Source: Arachnopeziza araneosa
Taxonomy: Eukaryota; Ascomycota; Leotiomycetes; Helotiales; Arachnopezizaceae
Assembly (NCBI GenBank): GCA_003988855.1
Contig: QYAI01000044.1
Coordinates: forward strand, 124,001 to 188,000
DNA: 64,000 nt
Reading direction: 5' to 3'
The notes beneath the pieces were generated by a model. The model searched no databases. It was not told the DNA's origin and saw nothing but the letters and a program-made list of their open reading frames with translations. The first letter of the stretch is position 1; each line of letters opens with the position of its first letter. The position numbers were made by a program, and so were the translations under genes. Shown here piece after piece: positions 19,765 through 32,068 of this stretch.

Positions 19765-20214
19765 AATTGAGGAAGAGTGGAGAGTGTTGAGGTAGAAAAT
19801 AACGAGAAAAAGTTTGGTACTGTTTTGTGACTCTTTTGGATGGGTAGAATTTTGGAGCTTGCGGAGCCGAGAACGGAGGTGGACTGAAGAGGCTTGGCCC
19901 CACGATAACGGTAAGAGGGGTTCTGATACGCCATGCTATCGAGTTGGTTGAAAACCCTTTAAATCTTCTGCCTATTTCTAGAAGTATATACAGACCTTGC
20001 CGTAGTTTTGATCAATTTTTAATGTGTTGATTTTGCATTTCTACGCTCCCAACACACGTACAAGACCGGCATAAACTACCGCCAGTCCCCAAAAGGTATC
20101 AACGCCAGATTATGCCGCATGTTTCGTAACTTTCGCAGCTCTAATTCATATAGCCAACCTTCTCCCTGGATTCCATTCATATACCTATTTCCTCTAGTTC
20201 AGCTCTCCCTCGCC
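19765..20214. other. Intergenic region between ilv5 and ubc12
   Basis: About 450 bp holding the ilv5 promoter and the 3' flank of the UBC12 gene. No further gene or repeat seen. Confidence 0.4.
19828..19833 (+). promoter_or_regulatory. Possible CPC1/GCN4-type half site upstream of ilv5
   Basis: TGACTC lies 64 bp upstream of the ilv5 start codon. The full bZIP consensus is TGA(C/G)TCA, and here the last base is T, so it is a one-mismatch site. Branched-chain amino-acid genes are known targets of cross-pathway control, but a six-base match occurs often by chance. Confidence 0.25.
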
Positions 20215-20979
20215 CTACGCCTTTAGTACCCTCTCAAATGTCTGGCCCCTTACCGCACCACCCCCCATACTAGCCCTGACATTGCGCTTGAATCCTTCTC
20301 TATTGCTTCTCAAATCTTCAGCAGCTTCCTTGTTCAACGGATCGCTCGCATTTGGCTCCAGAAACAAGAACTATGCACTGTTAGCCTCTCCTTGTAAACA
20401 TACTTCCACTTCCTAGTTGTAAAGAAAGACACACCTGTAACCCCACAATCACTGCCTGCAAGTTAAGTACCGGCTTCCAATCTTCTCTTAGAATATTCAA
20501 GCACACATTCCCCTCGAGATCAATATTCGGATGGTAGATCTTCTGTGTGCACTTGACTTTGGGCGCTTCGTGCGGAAATCCTTGTGAGATGGCAAAGGTG
20601 AAGAGGAAGCGCCCGCCTTTGTACATGCCTTCATCGGGCTCGATGGTAAGTTTGAAATTGAGAGTATCGTCGGGGTCGGGAAACTCGGTTTTCATTGTCG
20701 ACGGCAGGGAGAGCTCTGAAAGATCTGGAAAGGGAGGGATTTTAGTGAGCTGACTTTGAAGGGAAAAAAGAATAGACAAAACGGCCTGGATGGATACCTT
20801 TTTGCACTCGCAGCTGCGCGGCCGTGACTTTCTTCTTTCTAGTACCAGCCGCTGCATCTGCGTTGGCATCTTTCGCCTGCTGTTGCTTCTGGAGGAATGT
20901 TAGTGCCGCCCGAGTCAACGTGGTCGCGTGCTGGAAAACGAGGACGATCTGAACGTACCATGGACCATATCTTCAGCAT
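20215..20979 (-). CDS. ubc12: NEDD8-conjugating enzyme E2 (UBC12)
   Basis: Four exons: 20979-20959 (21 nt), 20888-20798, 20724-20435 and 20370-20215; 185 residues, the normal UBC12 length. UBC12 accepts NEDD8/Rub1 from the heterodimeric E1 and passes it to cullins, activating SCF ubiquitin ligases. The first exon plus second gives MLKIWSMKQQQ, which parallels the docking peptide (MIKLFSLKQQ in human UBC12) that binds the NEDD8 E1 and Dcn1. The E2 core has HPNIDLEGNVCLNILREDW with active-site C112 and the upstream HPN triad at 102-104. The C-terminal helices (LEPNASDPLNKEAAEDL) are complete and the protein ends VLKA. Distinguishing from ubiquitin E2s: the N-terminal extension and WKPVLNLQAVIVGLQ are UBC12-specific. 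An F-box gene in the same window is a potential user of the pathway. Confidence 0.95.
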
Positions 20980-21540
20980 CTTGGCTGCTTAACTGCTTGT
21001 GTATATTACAACTGTTAGTTGTGTTGTGACAGCAGTGTTCTGCAAGGAAGATGGAAGTTGAAAAGGCGTCGAGTGGGACGAGGCTTATCAATTTTGGCAG
21101 CCTCGAGTCACAACGGCCGAGAGCCATCCCAAAGACACGTCACACTAGATATGCAGATTGGCAGATTGATAGGTTGACAAAGCTTGGGTTTCAGAAGATT
21201 TTCTTTCATGATACTTGAAATAATTCTCCGTTCGATTTGCCACCATGTTCAAGGCAGCCTCGAGTCGCTTCACGTCAAACAAAGGGGCATGATGGTCTTT
21301 AGATCTAGAGCAAAGGGTATTCAAGGTTCTTCTCAGAATTTAACATACAACACCAGCAAACAATCAATTTATCATTCCAAGTTTCTGTAAAACGCCGCCA
21401 CATTCTTGAATGTGTTGCAATGCAAACACCCGACATGCTTCAATATCTTACGAAAGGCTTTCCGCAACTAACTGGAAAGCTAAATTTCCCCGAGACTCGG
21501 TGGCTATGGATTATTATCTCTTCTAGTGAACCACGACACT
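20980..21540. other. Intergenic region between ubc12 and the chitin synthase gene
   Basis: About 560 bp. It includes the ubc12 promoter and the chitin synthase 3' flank. Short frames inside it have no support. Confidence 0.4.
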
Positions 21541-24387
21541 CTAACGTCTGATGAAGCAACACATAAGTCCCGTGCGACCCAAGAACCACATACATCCGAT
21601 GAAGCGGATGACTGATAGGACTGCTGTAGCGTAAAGCAAAACAACGAAGAACTTTTGTGTACGTGCCGATGCGGTGCTCTATACAATAGTTAGTACAATT
21701 TATTCATATAAGGCAAGGACACTTACGCCGAAACCAAAGTTGTCGAAGCTGTCACTAGTAATAAGAACTGCCAAAAGTCCATTCGAAAAAATCCAAGTGA
21801 TCAAGAGTTTAGTTCTGAAAGACTTGTAGGAATCTTCAAGTGTTCTCTGCTCAACTTCAACCACTGGTGTGAAAGGCTTCAAGGCACGCTTGACAGTAGC
21901 CTCGAATTGACTGTCTATATCCTCTTGAGGCCTGTCGATTTCCTCAATGACAGCTCCTTTGCCATCTTCCTTTTTGGTCGTCGCCGAAGGGAGAGCATCT
22001 GCTTTATCTGAACCCTTGGTACCCCATGATACATCGTGCCAGTTGCTGAAAGCATAGACCATGAGGATATTGATATAGGACGACATGAGAAGTAGGTACT
22101 GGCCAAAGGAGGTGAACATATGCCATGGATCCAGATACAGGAAGGAGGCAATGAAGTAGAGACCAAATGTAGCCAACAATGCAACAATGATGATGCCACC
22201 CCCTCCTTGGCCACTGGTTGAAAAGAAACTCTTGAAGAATTCATCGACGCTATCGGTTTGGATTTTAGAGCCAACAATACCCCTAACAGCCAAATACATA
22301 GATAAGACAATGAGGTAAGCATTGATGACACCAAAAACAATAAAGGAGATCAAGTAGGTGATCTTTGATCCCTTTGGACGATTGCCGAGAGCCAGAATAA
22401 ATTGAACAATCAAAAATGCCAGGTAGAGATATTTGAGGATAGTGTTGATGATAGGAGTGGCGGTATCACCAAAGGGCCACGCGTGATGTTCAGCGCTTGT
22501 GGGAGATCCAGGTGTGGGAGTTCCGACGAGATTCATGATAACAGTTGTGGTAAGCCAGAAGGAAGCCAGTGTAAACCAAGAGAGGAATACACTGAACATA
22601 TTGTAAAGGAGCTGAATATGGAAGAAGAACATCCGTACAATGTTGTGGCCGCTCTTGTACATCCTACCGAAATGCATGATGGAGTACATGCTGGCAGCGA
22701 ATGAACCATTAAGCCATCTTCTACGTTGTCCAATAAATTCGGCAGCTCCTTCCGGAACATCGGTTTCTCCTTTGGCGGCTTTGATATATGTCAAGTGCCA
22801 CTTTGATCCAGCCTTGGCGACTAGTTCAAAACAGAGAATTCTGTCTTCGGCTAAGAACATGTTCTTTTTGAAGATATTCATGCCTTCTATACCCTTCTTT
22901 CCTAGCTGTTTGGAAAGCGTATGATCGCCATGGAAATATTGCTCAAGAGGACGTCCCATAATAGCACGGAATCTGTACGCTGAGAATGCACCTGGCAAAA
23001 CGCTGACATATCCAAAAGAGCTCTCTAGCGGCTTGTCAAGAATGTTCGAGATCTTGTATTCGAAGTTCTGAGCAGCAACGAGCGGGTTCAAGAGTTTGCG
23101 GCCGCCCTTCCCCAACATTGCATGAATTTCACCGCAGGCTCCTCCCAAATCTTTATCATTATAGAAACCTTCCCAAAGAGAGAGGAGTGATTTAGGTCCA
23201 GGTTTTGTGCCCGCATCGAGGAGAATGCAAACTTCAGGATTCAAAAGACGTCCAAAAGCGTTGAACAACCATCTATGAGAGTTGATCTTCTTGCTATTCT
23301 TTTGCTTCAAGCAGAACATCATCTGTACTGGAGGTAGGCAATTACTGTCATCAGTGGGTCGAACCAACTGTTGACTAGCTGTGACGGACAGTTGCGTAGT
23401 ATACTCAAAGATGTGAGCCACTGTCTCTTTGCCATCAACATCTCTCTTCATGACACCATCTTGATAGATACCAATCGTGGCCAAAACATCCAATGTATCC
23501 TTGTCGCAGGGATCGATACCATCAAACACAAGACAGACAACAATCTTTTGCCAAGCTGGTCCACCAACATTCCAGAAGTCGGACTTCTTTAGATTGACAA
23601 TGTCCCGAATGTTTGTCATAACACCATGCAGGGTACGCGCGGTTAAGGTCTTGTCCTCATTATAGTAGGTAATTGCAATCAACAATTCGGTGTGGCGGTT
23701 GTACATGGCTGGTCTGAGATTATAGCCGTTCTTCAGGGTGAATTCGTCAGGATCGCAGGTAGCTGCTGTGTATCGCATAGTTGTAAATTCCTCGCCGCCT
23801 CCCTCTAGATCTTGGGTATACTTTGGTTGGATTGCGTTCTTAATAGCTGATGGGACTGGATGATCAACACTCAGTACCGTTCCTTGTACCAACTTGACTT
23901 TCCTAGTTGCATAGCGTTTCAATCCGCCAGCTCCAGGAGCCTGTCGTTGCCGCCATGCCTCTGTGGAATTTGTCTCTGCTCTTGAAGCTGGCGAGCCGGA
24001 TCTCAGGTATGCATTATCTTCGAGTTGGTGGCCATAAGTTGTAGATGAATTGTATTCAGAGCTATATGGAGTGGGAGCATATGTTTCTGTGAGACTGTAA
24101 CTTGACGTTGGTCTCCCAGGCGGGGTGCCGGTTCGAAGGTGGTTATCACCCGCACCATCGAAAGGATTCGCATTTGGATGCTGTTGATGGAGAAGAGGCT
24201 GGTTTCCATCCTCATCATCATGCGGAGGTAGATGATACTGCAATTGAGGTTAGCAGACGTCCTGTGCAAACGTAGTGGTTGTTGGGAGGTAGTGGTAATG
24301 ATGGAAGGGATGGCTTACGGCGTTTGAAGCTGGGAGATCTTGTAAGCTGTGCTCCTGCTCTCCATGACCGCCACCCGGATATGACAT
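21541..24387 (-). CDS. Chitin synthase, probably class I
   Basis: Three exons: 24387-24319, 24237-21727 and 21678-21541, introns 81 and 48 nt; 905 residues. The enzyme polymerises UDP-N-acetylglucosamine into chitin at the plasma membrane. The N-terminal 150 residues are hydrophilic and low-complexity, typical for division 1 enzymes. The catalytic GT2 region contains CLKQKNSKKINSHRW, LDAGTKPGP, LGGACGEI, EDRILCFE and QRRRWLNGSF, all key boxes of processive chitin synthases. Several membrane spans follow (ILKYLYLAFLIVQFILAL and on) and the last exon supplies a final hydrophobic stretch (FFVVLLYATAVLSVIRFIG). The sequence after QRRRW (MHFGRMYKSGHNIVRMFFFHIQ) is the class I wording rather than that of class II or III, as I remember them; class call is moderate. 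Myosin-motor domains (classes V, VII) are absent. Confidence 0.93.
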
Positions 24388-26643
24388 GATGACGTTTGCT
24401 AATGATTATGGATTCAAATATTGTAGAACGAGAGTCTAGGGCCGATAGTTCTGACGCTGTTAATGTTGGTGGCGTTTGTAGTGAACGTCAGGGAAATAGG
24501 GAAATAGGGAAACAGGGAAATTAGGAAGTCTAGGACCAGGCGTGGACAGCCTGTGTCGCAAGAAATCTGGATTCGGTCTTTGAAAGACTGTTGTAGGAAG
24601 GAATTCCTAAGGATGGCGGATGGTTTTGAGTTGTAAGATTTCTGATTCAGTCCAGGAGAGCTCAGTGGCTGACGACTCCGTCCTAAAAGGGAAGCGTTTG
24701 TGGCTTGGAGGTACGAAGAAGCTAGAAAAGACGGCGAAAGGCGAGAACTGCGCCTCGACGTGTAGATTTCTTTGATTCACTTTTACAGTTACACTTCTGA
24801 GAGGGTCGACAGTTACACAGTTTCACAGTCTACTTTTCTATCTTCTCCTTTCTAAATTCTGATGCCCCTATTATTTACATTTTGCCATTAGGCTTCCCCA
24901 GACATTTGACATATCCGAAAGGCGTTAGCCCCAAGCTGCAGCGAATTCGTGAAACAGTTGATCGGCACCACTTCAACGAGTCAAAGAGAAGAGTCTTGCA
25001 AGAGCAGCCCTCAGGAGCCCACATCAAGGTTTTATCCCTATGAGATCACATTCGTATATTGTTTTCTGATCATTGACTGTGGACTTATGAGCGGCCGCCT
25101 CTCATTGCGAGATTTGGGAAGGGGCAATATAAAAATAGATTGAAACGCGCGAGTCGCCTCATTGAGCCCTGTCTGGTGTGCGGCTGTGCAACGTGTTTGT
25201 TGCCAAGCATCACGAACAAATGCCGGTGGTGAGACGCAAACTTTGCAAGGTGGCGCTGAGATTTCATATTGAGTCCTCAAATGGTTTGCTTTGCCATCTT
25301 AATTATGCCTCTACAGCCGTGGAAGTGCTCAAAAGTGCAGAATAGGTCTGATATCAGGATCGACTCACCAAGGACTAAATGAAGGACTTTGAAAGCATGA
25401 GGAAGATAAACCTTCCATATCTGCGAGGTATTTGATACCGAATCAATGTTTCCTCAACTCTTGATCGATTCAAATGTTGATTCGAAATCAATACTCTGAT
25501 CGCTCAGTCCCCACATAAATACGGGTATTGTTTTAGATTGAGGGCAATTTCGAATCTGACGCCAGAGAATCTCTGTACAACTCACACAGCGCAGTTTTTC
25601 GATTCTCAAGCTCTTGAACTTGATGTGTCTGCTGTATGTAGAACGACCAACCGCCTTGACTTGCAGGAACATAAGATATTATCCCCCATAGCCCATAGCC
25701 TCTCACATCAAAATGAGAAATTAACCCAAATTCAATAATCGGTTATGATCTCTGAAACGGGCAAACTTCCGGTCATGTTTCTAGAACCAGATCCTCAGTT
25801 CTTACTGTAGGTAATACGATGAGGTCCCTGCGATGAGTGCGAAAGGGAGTCAGTGCTGGATGACAAAATTAGCCCATCAGCAGCAATTGTATCCAGCAAG
25901 GAGAATGAGAAGTTGACAAGATACGTGATGACCAAGTTTCTAAACTGGTTGATTCAGTCTTGGATCCTTGACGGACCATAATATGAGTCCTCCGCTTCTT
26001 AATCATCAATTAAAAACAGTCGTCGAATGGGCGAGGCGATCCAAGCATGAAGTCGTGAAATCTTCCCTGTGCCTGGACCGGCTGGCGGGGGTGTGGAAAC
26101 AGACTAGTGCCTCCTAGTCCATTTAGTCGCTCCCTCTCCTCCAGCTGCCTCTGTTGATCTTCTCCCAACATCGACCGACCTATAAAGAAAGATTACCAAG
26201 TCAACATTCCAACACATCGTCCCGCCGAAGGACGACGTCTTATCGATGTCGACGTAGTTGACGCATCTTCAATTCTCCTCCAGAGCTTGTTCTCTCCTTC
26301 CACTCGTTCCAGCCTCCGCATTCTGCGACCGTAGCCATTTACGCCCCTTCTTCGAACCACGGCATCTCGCAGCATCACAAATAATTCCATTTCTTTTGTA
26401 TCGGCGGACGATTGCATTAGATTTACGACTATCATATCCGCGATACAGTCTACCCTCATTTCTCTTACGATCTACGAAACATTCAGGAAACAATCAGGAA
26501 ACAATCGATTGTGTCTGACACTTCGTCACCGATCAATTCACGTTTCATCACGAACACTTCAAGACGACACCCATACTCATCTTTGCACCTCACCCAACCG
26601 ATCCAACTGAGAACCCATCATTTCCTGACGACTATAGCACAAG
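24388..26643. other. Divergent intergenic region upstream of chitin synthase and opy2-like gene
   Basis: About 2.25 kb between two divergent starts. It holds both promoters and probably long 5' UTRs. A short octamer repeat (units like GGGAAATA) lies at 24490-24524. CT-rich DNA before 26640 suggests the transcribed leader of the opy2-like gene. No coding sequence is convincing here. Confidence 0.45.
24490..24524 (+). repeat. Octamer microrepeat, four imperfect units
   Basis: Units of GGGAAATA/GGGAAACA in tandem inside the chitin synthase upstream region. Short and imperfect; no function claimed. Confidence 0.7.
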
Positions 26644-27868
26644 ATGGCGGATTTTACGCCTCTTCAATACTCTCCATGTTCGTACCGTTCACCAAATACT
26701 TGACCAATACTGATCAACTCTAGCTACCTTTGAGAGTCTCTTTCGTCGATGTTTAGAAGGATGTAACGGGGTTCCAGTGTGCCCTACTTGTCCTACTGGT
26801 CAATCATGCGTGCAGGTTCCTCCAACGTGTACTGCATGTCAGAAAACCATGTGTGTACCAAATGCAAATCTACCAACAATTATCAGCAACGGCTCAACCA
26901 CCAAGAATTCGGGGCCGAATGTCGGAGGCATAGCCGGTGGAGTAGTTGGCGGTGTTGTCGCAATTGTTGCAATCACATATCTGGTCTGGAGATTCTGTAT
27001 CAGGCCAAGGAGACAACAATACGAACAGGAAGATTGGGCCGAGGAGGCCGAGGATACGTTGGGTCCAGAAAAGGCGTTTACCATGCGACGGGATGCAAGA
27101 GCTTCTACACACACGGTTGGATCCATTGCTTCAACAGTCCTCACTCGTGCTTCCAACATTATTCAAATCGCTTATATACCTGGTGTCACCAATCGATCTG
27201 CTCCTTCTACTCCTGGTCTTTTGGTTCCTCCTGTGCCTCCTATTCCAATTGCTCTCTCGTCCAATGATGGAAGCAGTCCAGGACCACGATACGAACCTGA
27301 GCATTTCTTCATGCCTAGTGATTTACGGGATACCATGTACTCTGATGCAACCGACCGAACTTCCTACGCTCGAACGAGTGTCGCTTCAACGGTATATGGC
27401 AAGAATGCAGTTGTTTCCTCAGCACCCGCTCAAACCTTGATTCGGGGCAAGGCTGCTGTGGTTAGCGTCAAATCGAGTGGTGGCGGCTCTGGGGAGCTGA
27501 CACCACCTGTACCAATTGTCGATTATGACAAGTATGGACCACCAAGTCCGGCGTTCAGCGTTGGATCAACTTTCCTCAACAGCGCCAGCGCTGCAACACC
27601 CGTGCGGCCAAATGTTGTCCGCGTTGTCAGTGGACCAAAGAAGTCTCCTCCCAGATCCGCTCCTGATGAGGAGGCACGCGTGCGAGATTCCAATGCCATC
27701 ACGATTATTGATGATACCCCGGCTTTGGACCAGGGACCATTCCGTGACCCGCCTCCTCGTCACACAAGCACCCCGAGCTTGAGTGCTGTCACGGAAGATC
27801 AGGATGCACCGGCTGAGCGAGCGACGACTCCTTTCGGAGATGAATATGAGATCAAGGGTGAGAGATGA
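26644..27868 (+). CDS. Opy2-like membrane anchor protein
   Basis: Two exons: 26644-26677 and 26724-27868, intron 46 nt (donor GTTCGT, acceptor CTCTAG); 392 residues. The N-terminus after joining reads FRRCLEGCNGVPVCPTCP then QSCVQVPPTCTACQKTMC, the eight-Cys ectodomain of the Opy2 N-terminal family. A Gly/Val-rich membrane span (GGIAGGVVGGVVAIVAITYLVW) follows a short Ser/Asn linker, then the RPRRQQYEQ basic junction and a long, disordered, Pro/Ser-rich cytoplasmic tail. In yeast, Opy2 anchors the adaptor Ste50 at the plasma membrane and so links osmosensors to the HOG and filamentation MAPK pathways; the tail here would do this. There is no signal peptide, as in Opy2 (type III topology). A slightly different donor at 26688 is also phase-compatible but yields a 36-nt intron. 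Confidence is good for the family, lower for the exact first exon. Confidence 0.85.
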
Positions 27869-28909
27869 GGTCTAGCTGGCACAGGTTCATCTTACAGGAT
27901 CTTGGCTGTAGAATAGTCGCAGGATTACAAGATTAGTTACGATTCTTCTGTACATATGAATAAATCCTTTACGGAGCGGTTTGGGCGGCGTAGATGGGAC
28001 TTGGCAATATCCAGGGCATGATAACGGTCTGGATGGATGGCTGAGTATGATTCAGGAGTGATAGTCAATAAATGAATTCAACCTGAGTAGGCATCTGATG
28101 TTGTTCGTTGTGATTATGGAAACGTCATGTCAGAAAGCACCTCCCTCTTGCAGAAGTGGCACTTTTACGGGAGATTGTGAGCATAATGGAGGATTTTGTA
28201 GAAGGAAGGACCTTCAAGACATCTCCAAACGGCGGTTTCAACATGTAGGATTCCATTGCTTCCAGAAGGTCCAAGATTCTATATCAAATGACCGACGGGT
28301 GGGAGGGCCACTCTGGTATCCGAGGCACCCGTCTCCTGTCTCGGGATGTCGAGGTCCCTTGATATCGCAGTCTTTAATATATCCTCATTCCGCTGCGGCA
28401 TGTTCACACGGCTCGCACTGCAGCGATGCTAGGAGGCAGTTCCCTGATTGCACTCACGACGGGTAGAAAGCAAGCAGCACACAGAACAATGCAGGAGAGT
28501 CCACCCTCCCTGGCACCGTGCTCTTCGGACCTCTCTCGCCTGATGCAGAAGGGTAATTATGAGAAGCCGGGATGGGCATAAAGATCTCTTGCTGTGCTAC
28601 CGGCCATGATTACCCGAACCAGTCTTCATTGGAGAATGGCTGGCGATTCTAGCACCAGTGGGCTGCGAGGAATTTGTTAAATAGCTGGAGTGCAGCAGCT
28701 GGATGAGGCAACGAGCGGAGGAAGCTACCTAGCTACAGCTGTTGAAGCAGGTAACTTGTACTTTCAGGTACTTGGGTACCTCAGCACCATTCCGCTATCC
28801 AGTCCCTCCTTCGTGCGCTGCGGCTGGATGAAGCTATTCCGATCTCTGCCATTGACTGTCCGTTTGTCGCTCCTGTGCTGTCCTCCCACGTGATCCTCCA
28901 CCCTGCCTC

Positions 28910-28910
<1 letters not shown>

Positions 28911-28943
<33 letters not shown>
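28911..28943 (+). repeat. (CGT)11 microsatellite
   Basis: Eleven uninterrupted CGT units. It lies in non-coding DNA upstream of ras-2. Confidence 0.95.
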
Positions 28944-29142
28944 GGATGGAGGTGAAGAGTTGAAGGCTGATTGATGGTGCATCTAGACCCTTTTCTGTTT
29001 TCCTCATGAGGCGGGACAACCAACACATGCGTGCGAGCTTGCTGCTTTAGCCCAGAGGCCCCGAGTTTCGTTCCTAGCCTGCTAGACGAGACGAGACCAA
29101 CTGCACGAGCAGAGCGACACAGAGAGGCTGCGCCAGTACCGC

Positions 29143-29161
29143 AAAAAAAAAAAAAAAAAAA
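29143..29161 (+). repeat. A19 homopolymer
   Basis: Nineteen consecutive A bases on the plus strand. No flanking direct repeats or tRNA/RNA sequence suggest a retroposed element. Confidence 0.9.
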
Positions 29162-29822
29162 TACAACCAAAAAGTCACCCACTGGTGGTGGATGCACTCA
29201 TCATCCTTCCTCTCCTCCTCCTGGGCAGCACAGATCGGGCCCCCCGTTCCACATCCCCTTCTCTCAAGGCCCCCCCGACGGCGGAAACCCTCTGACTCGG
29301 GTCTGCTCCTATCCACCAGTCCTCCGTCACAGGCAGGCCGCTTTGGGCAGCGCAGATACTTCCCCACTGACGAAGAGAGAGCTCTCACCCCCAACCCCAA
29401 CCCCAAACCTCAAGATCCAAAAGCGATACCTGCCGCGCTTCCCAACTTGATCGGCCACTTGCACCCTCCTAGTCAAAGGCCCGACCAGCCTCTACCCTAC
29501 CAGCACTGGCAACAAGGAAGAACGACGCCCAACTGAACCCAAGATCAGCACCCCTCTGTCCGTTTGAGAGCAAGTACCAAGCGGCAACACTTCTCTGCTA
29601 TCAAAACATCTCCACATCACCGGAAGTCCGAGCTTCAACAGACCCCGAGAGCCAAAAAAGCCTAGAACGAAATCTCCACTTCCTCTCGAGCTCCACCGCC
29701 CCGGTACTTGGTTGAGACCTGATTCCCATCCATCTCGACCTCTCCCGATCTCTGCGACCCTTCCTGCTCCAACCCTGATACCTCGCAAGCCATCACGGAC
29801 GCCTCAACACAAGACCGACATC

Positions 29823-30600
29823 ATGGCCATGGCGGGCAAGATGGTGCTCTACAAACTGGTGGTGCTAGGGGATGGAGGTGTGGGCAAGACAGCTCTGACG
29901 ATCCAGTTAACGCTGCAACACTTTGTTGAAACTGTACGTCTCCTCCCGCTCTCCAATCTTGCGGGAAGACCTCACTAATCACTGCTCGTTCCAGTACGAT
30001 CCTACCATCGAAGACAGCTATAGAAAACAGGTAGTCATAGACGGACAATCATGCATGCTAGAAGTCCTGGATACAGCTGGACAAGAAGAATACACGGCTC
30101 TCCGCGACCAATGGATCCGGGATGGTGAAGGCTTCGTCCTAGTCTACAGCATCTCCTCCCGCTCCTCCTTCACACGCATCCAACGATTTCACAATCAGAT
30201 CCAGCGTGTCAAAGAATCCTCCGCCAGCTCCCCTTCCTATCCTGGATCGCCCATCTCCTCCGCTACTCCTTCGGCCCCTGTCCCCATCATGCTGGTGGGC
30301 AACAAGAGCGACCGGGTGACGGAGCGAGAAGTCTCGACGCAAGAAGGCCACGCTCTAGCACGCGAATTAGGTTGTGAATTCGTCGAAGCCAGTGCGAAGA
30401 ACTGCATCAATGTGGAGAAGGCATTTTATGATGTGGTGAGACAGCTCCGGAGACAACGAATGCAGAGTAGTGTCCGCTCAACGCAAGGCTCAGGAAAGGC
30501 ATCCAGAATGAATTCAGGAGATGGGCAACCCATGAGGGACGAGAATAGGATCTATCGGAATAAGAAGAAGGGAGGAAAAGGCCCTTGCACCATCTTATAA
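29823..30600 (+). CDS. ras-2: Ras family small GTPase, ras-2 type
   Basis: Two exons: 29823-29933 and 29995-30600, intron 61 nt (donor GTACGT, acceptor TTCCAG), 238 residues. Ras proteins cycle between GTP and GDP to signal growth and morphogenesis. Seen elements: P-loop GDGGVGKT (16-23), effector loop YDPTIEDSY (38-46), DTAGQEEYT (63-70), NKSD guanine-specificity loop, SAK loop and a C-terminal CTIL CaaX box preceded by basic residues, meaning prenylation and membrane attachment. The insertion SSASSPSYPGSPISS before VPIMLVGNKSD (about 20 residues) is shared with Neurospora ras-2 and Aspergillus RasB, so this is that lineage rather than Ras1/RasA. NKSD in place of NKCD/NKKD is also typical. 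A second ATG at 29829 would remove two residues and is the position used in some relatives. Confidence 0.95.
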
Positions 30601-31434
30601 GTGAAGGGAATTCTGTGGACGGAGGTGTTTCTTAGGTTGCGGTAGCGCTGTTATCTGGTCTGGTTCGGTCTCTCCTTGGATTCTCATATACGATGCGACA
30701 CTTCCCGGTTGGCGAACGGAGTATCAAAAGAGAGGCATAAGGCGTTGAGTTCTTGTTGTCGGTGCTGCAGTTGTTCTATATCATCATTCAGGACATCCAT
30801 CCATCCATCCAACCATCCAACCATGCTCTGGTTGAAGGATAACAGGCGAGGAGGAGGAGGGCCGGAGCAGAGGAGTTCCTTTTGTCGTTGTCGTTGTCGT
30901 TGAGCGAAGGGGTGCGGTGTCTTGGGCGCATGTCAAATCATATTATCTTTCCGGATCTCAGGTGGAATCAATTTTCCTTGGTTTATCAAGTACAGGTGCT
31001 CTGCTCTTTTCACGGTGCCGGGTATCTAGGACGGAAGTAAAGTTATGCAAATTAGGTGGACTGGTCACATCTATCCAGCGGAGTGGTTGGATATGTGGTG
31101 AATAGGCAGGAAAGAAAGAGCTACTTGGATTTGAACTGGGTTGAACTGGAATGGATTGATTGTTTACGTTAGGATAAGGAGATTTGAATCAATGCATCGA
31201 GAGTAGGGTTAGATGGGACTCTTCCGTCTGCTCTACTCTGCATCTTCTTGATCACATATCCATCTCTGCACCGGGTCCTCTTCAGTCTGGCCTCCCCTCC
31301 CATGTACCGTAACCAGATTCCAGAAAGTGCGGAATCGTCCCTCGCCAGATCGGATCGATAAGATGAGGTGCAGCGCAGGATCTCCAAAACTTGCATTTTC
31401 GATCCGAGCCCTCTCTCCTCCCACGCGGCGGCGG

Positions 31435-31461
31435 CAGCAGCAGCAGCAGCAGCAGCAGCAG
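31435..31461 (+). repeat. (CAG)9 microsatellite
   Basis: Nine CAG units preceded by GCGGCGG. Non-coding in this context. Confidence 0.95.
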
Positions 31462-31476
31462 CGGGACGGGGTCGTT

Positions 31477-31511
<35 letters not shown>

Positions 31512-31512
31512 G
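31477..31512 (+). repeat. CT-dinucleotide tract
   Basis: Pyrimidine tract with a CT run of about 13 units, directly after the CAG tract. Confidence 0.9.
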
Positions 31513-31741
31513 TCTGTCTCTGTCCCTCTCTTCCTTATCCCCTCCTCTGCCCCCCACGAAGCCTAGCACTCCTGTCTCTGTGTCTCTGTATGCTGAACGG
31601 AGCCAGCTCCGCCCTGGGCGTGGGCATGGGCGTGGGCATGGGCATGGGCATGATCCAGGGCGCGATCAAGAATGCATCGCCAGAGTGGTCAAAGTGCAGG
31701 ACCGGTACTCTGCCGGCACTGTACTATGCTGTACGGTGGTA

Positions 31742-31757
31742 TGTGTGTGTGTGTGTG
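31742..31757 (+). repeat. GT-dinucleotide tract
   Basis: Eight consecutive GT units. Confidence 0.9.
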
Positions 31758-32029
31758 CTATGTTGCGCTGTGGAGTGTGTGTGTGTCTTGTCAACGCTCA
31801 TGCATCAAGGCCGTGCTTCCTGGGTAGTGGTAGGAGTAGGAATAGGTAGACCCTGAAACAGAAACATCACGGTGCTCTGGGATGTGCCTCTTCCTCGGGT
31901 GAGCTCGCCACGAGATGATAGCGTCCCTAGGGAGTTACGATTGTGACTGACTGAGGCCCGAGGCGTCTGAGCGGCAGGCGGAGCCGGGCTCCTCCTTGCG
32001 TGGTCTGATTTTAACTTTCTCCCTCCTAC

Positions 32030-32032
<3 letters not shown>

Positions 32033-32066
<34 letters not shown>
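32033..32066 (+). repeat. CT-dinucleotide tract
   Basis: About 17 CT units, followed 20 bp later by a G11 run. Confidence 0.95.

Positions 32067-32068
<2 letters not shown>

Larger units (their letters stand above)
27869..29822. other. Intergenic region and probable ras-2 leader
   Basis: About 1.95 kb. The first part is the opy2-like 3' flank; the last 300-400 bp are C-rich, AG-poor DNA that looks like the 5' UTR of ras-2. A CGT triplet tract and a 19-A run sit inside. The frame is open upstream of the ras-2 ATG but has no ATG, so it gives no N-terminal extension. Confidence 0.45.
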
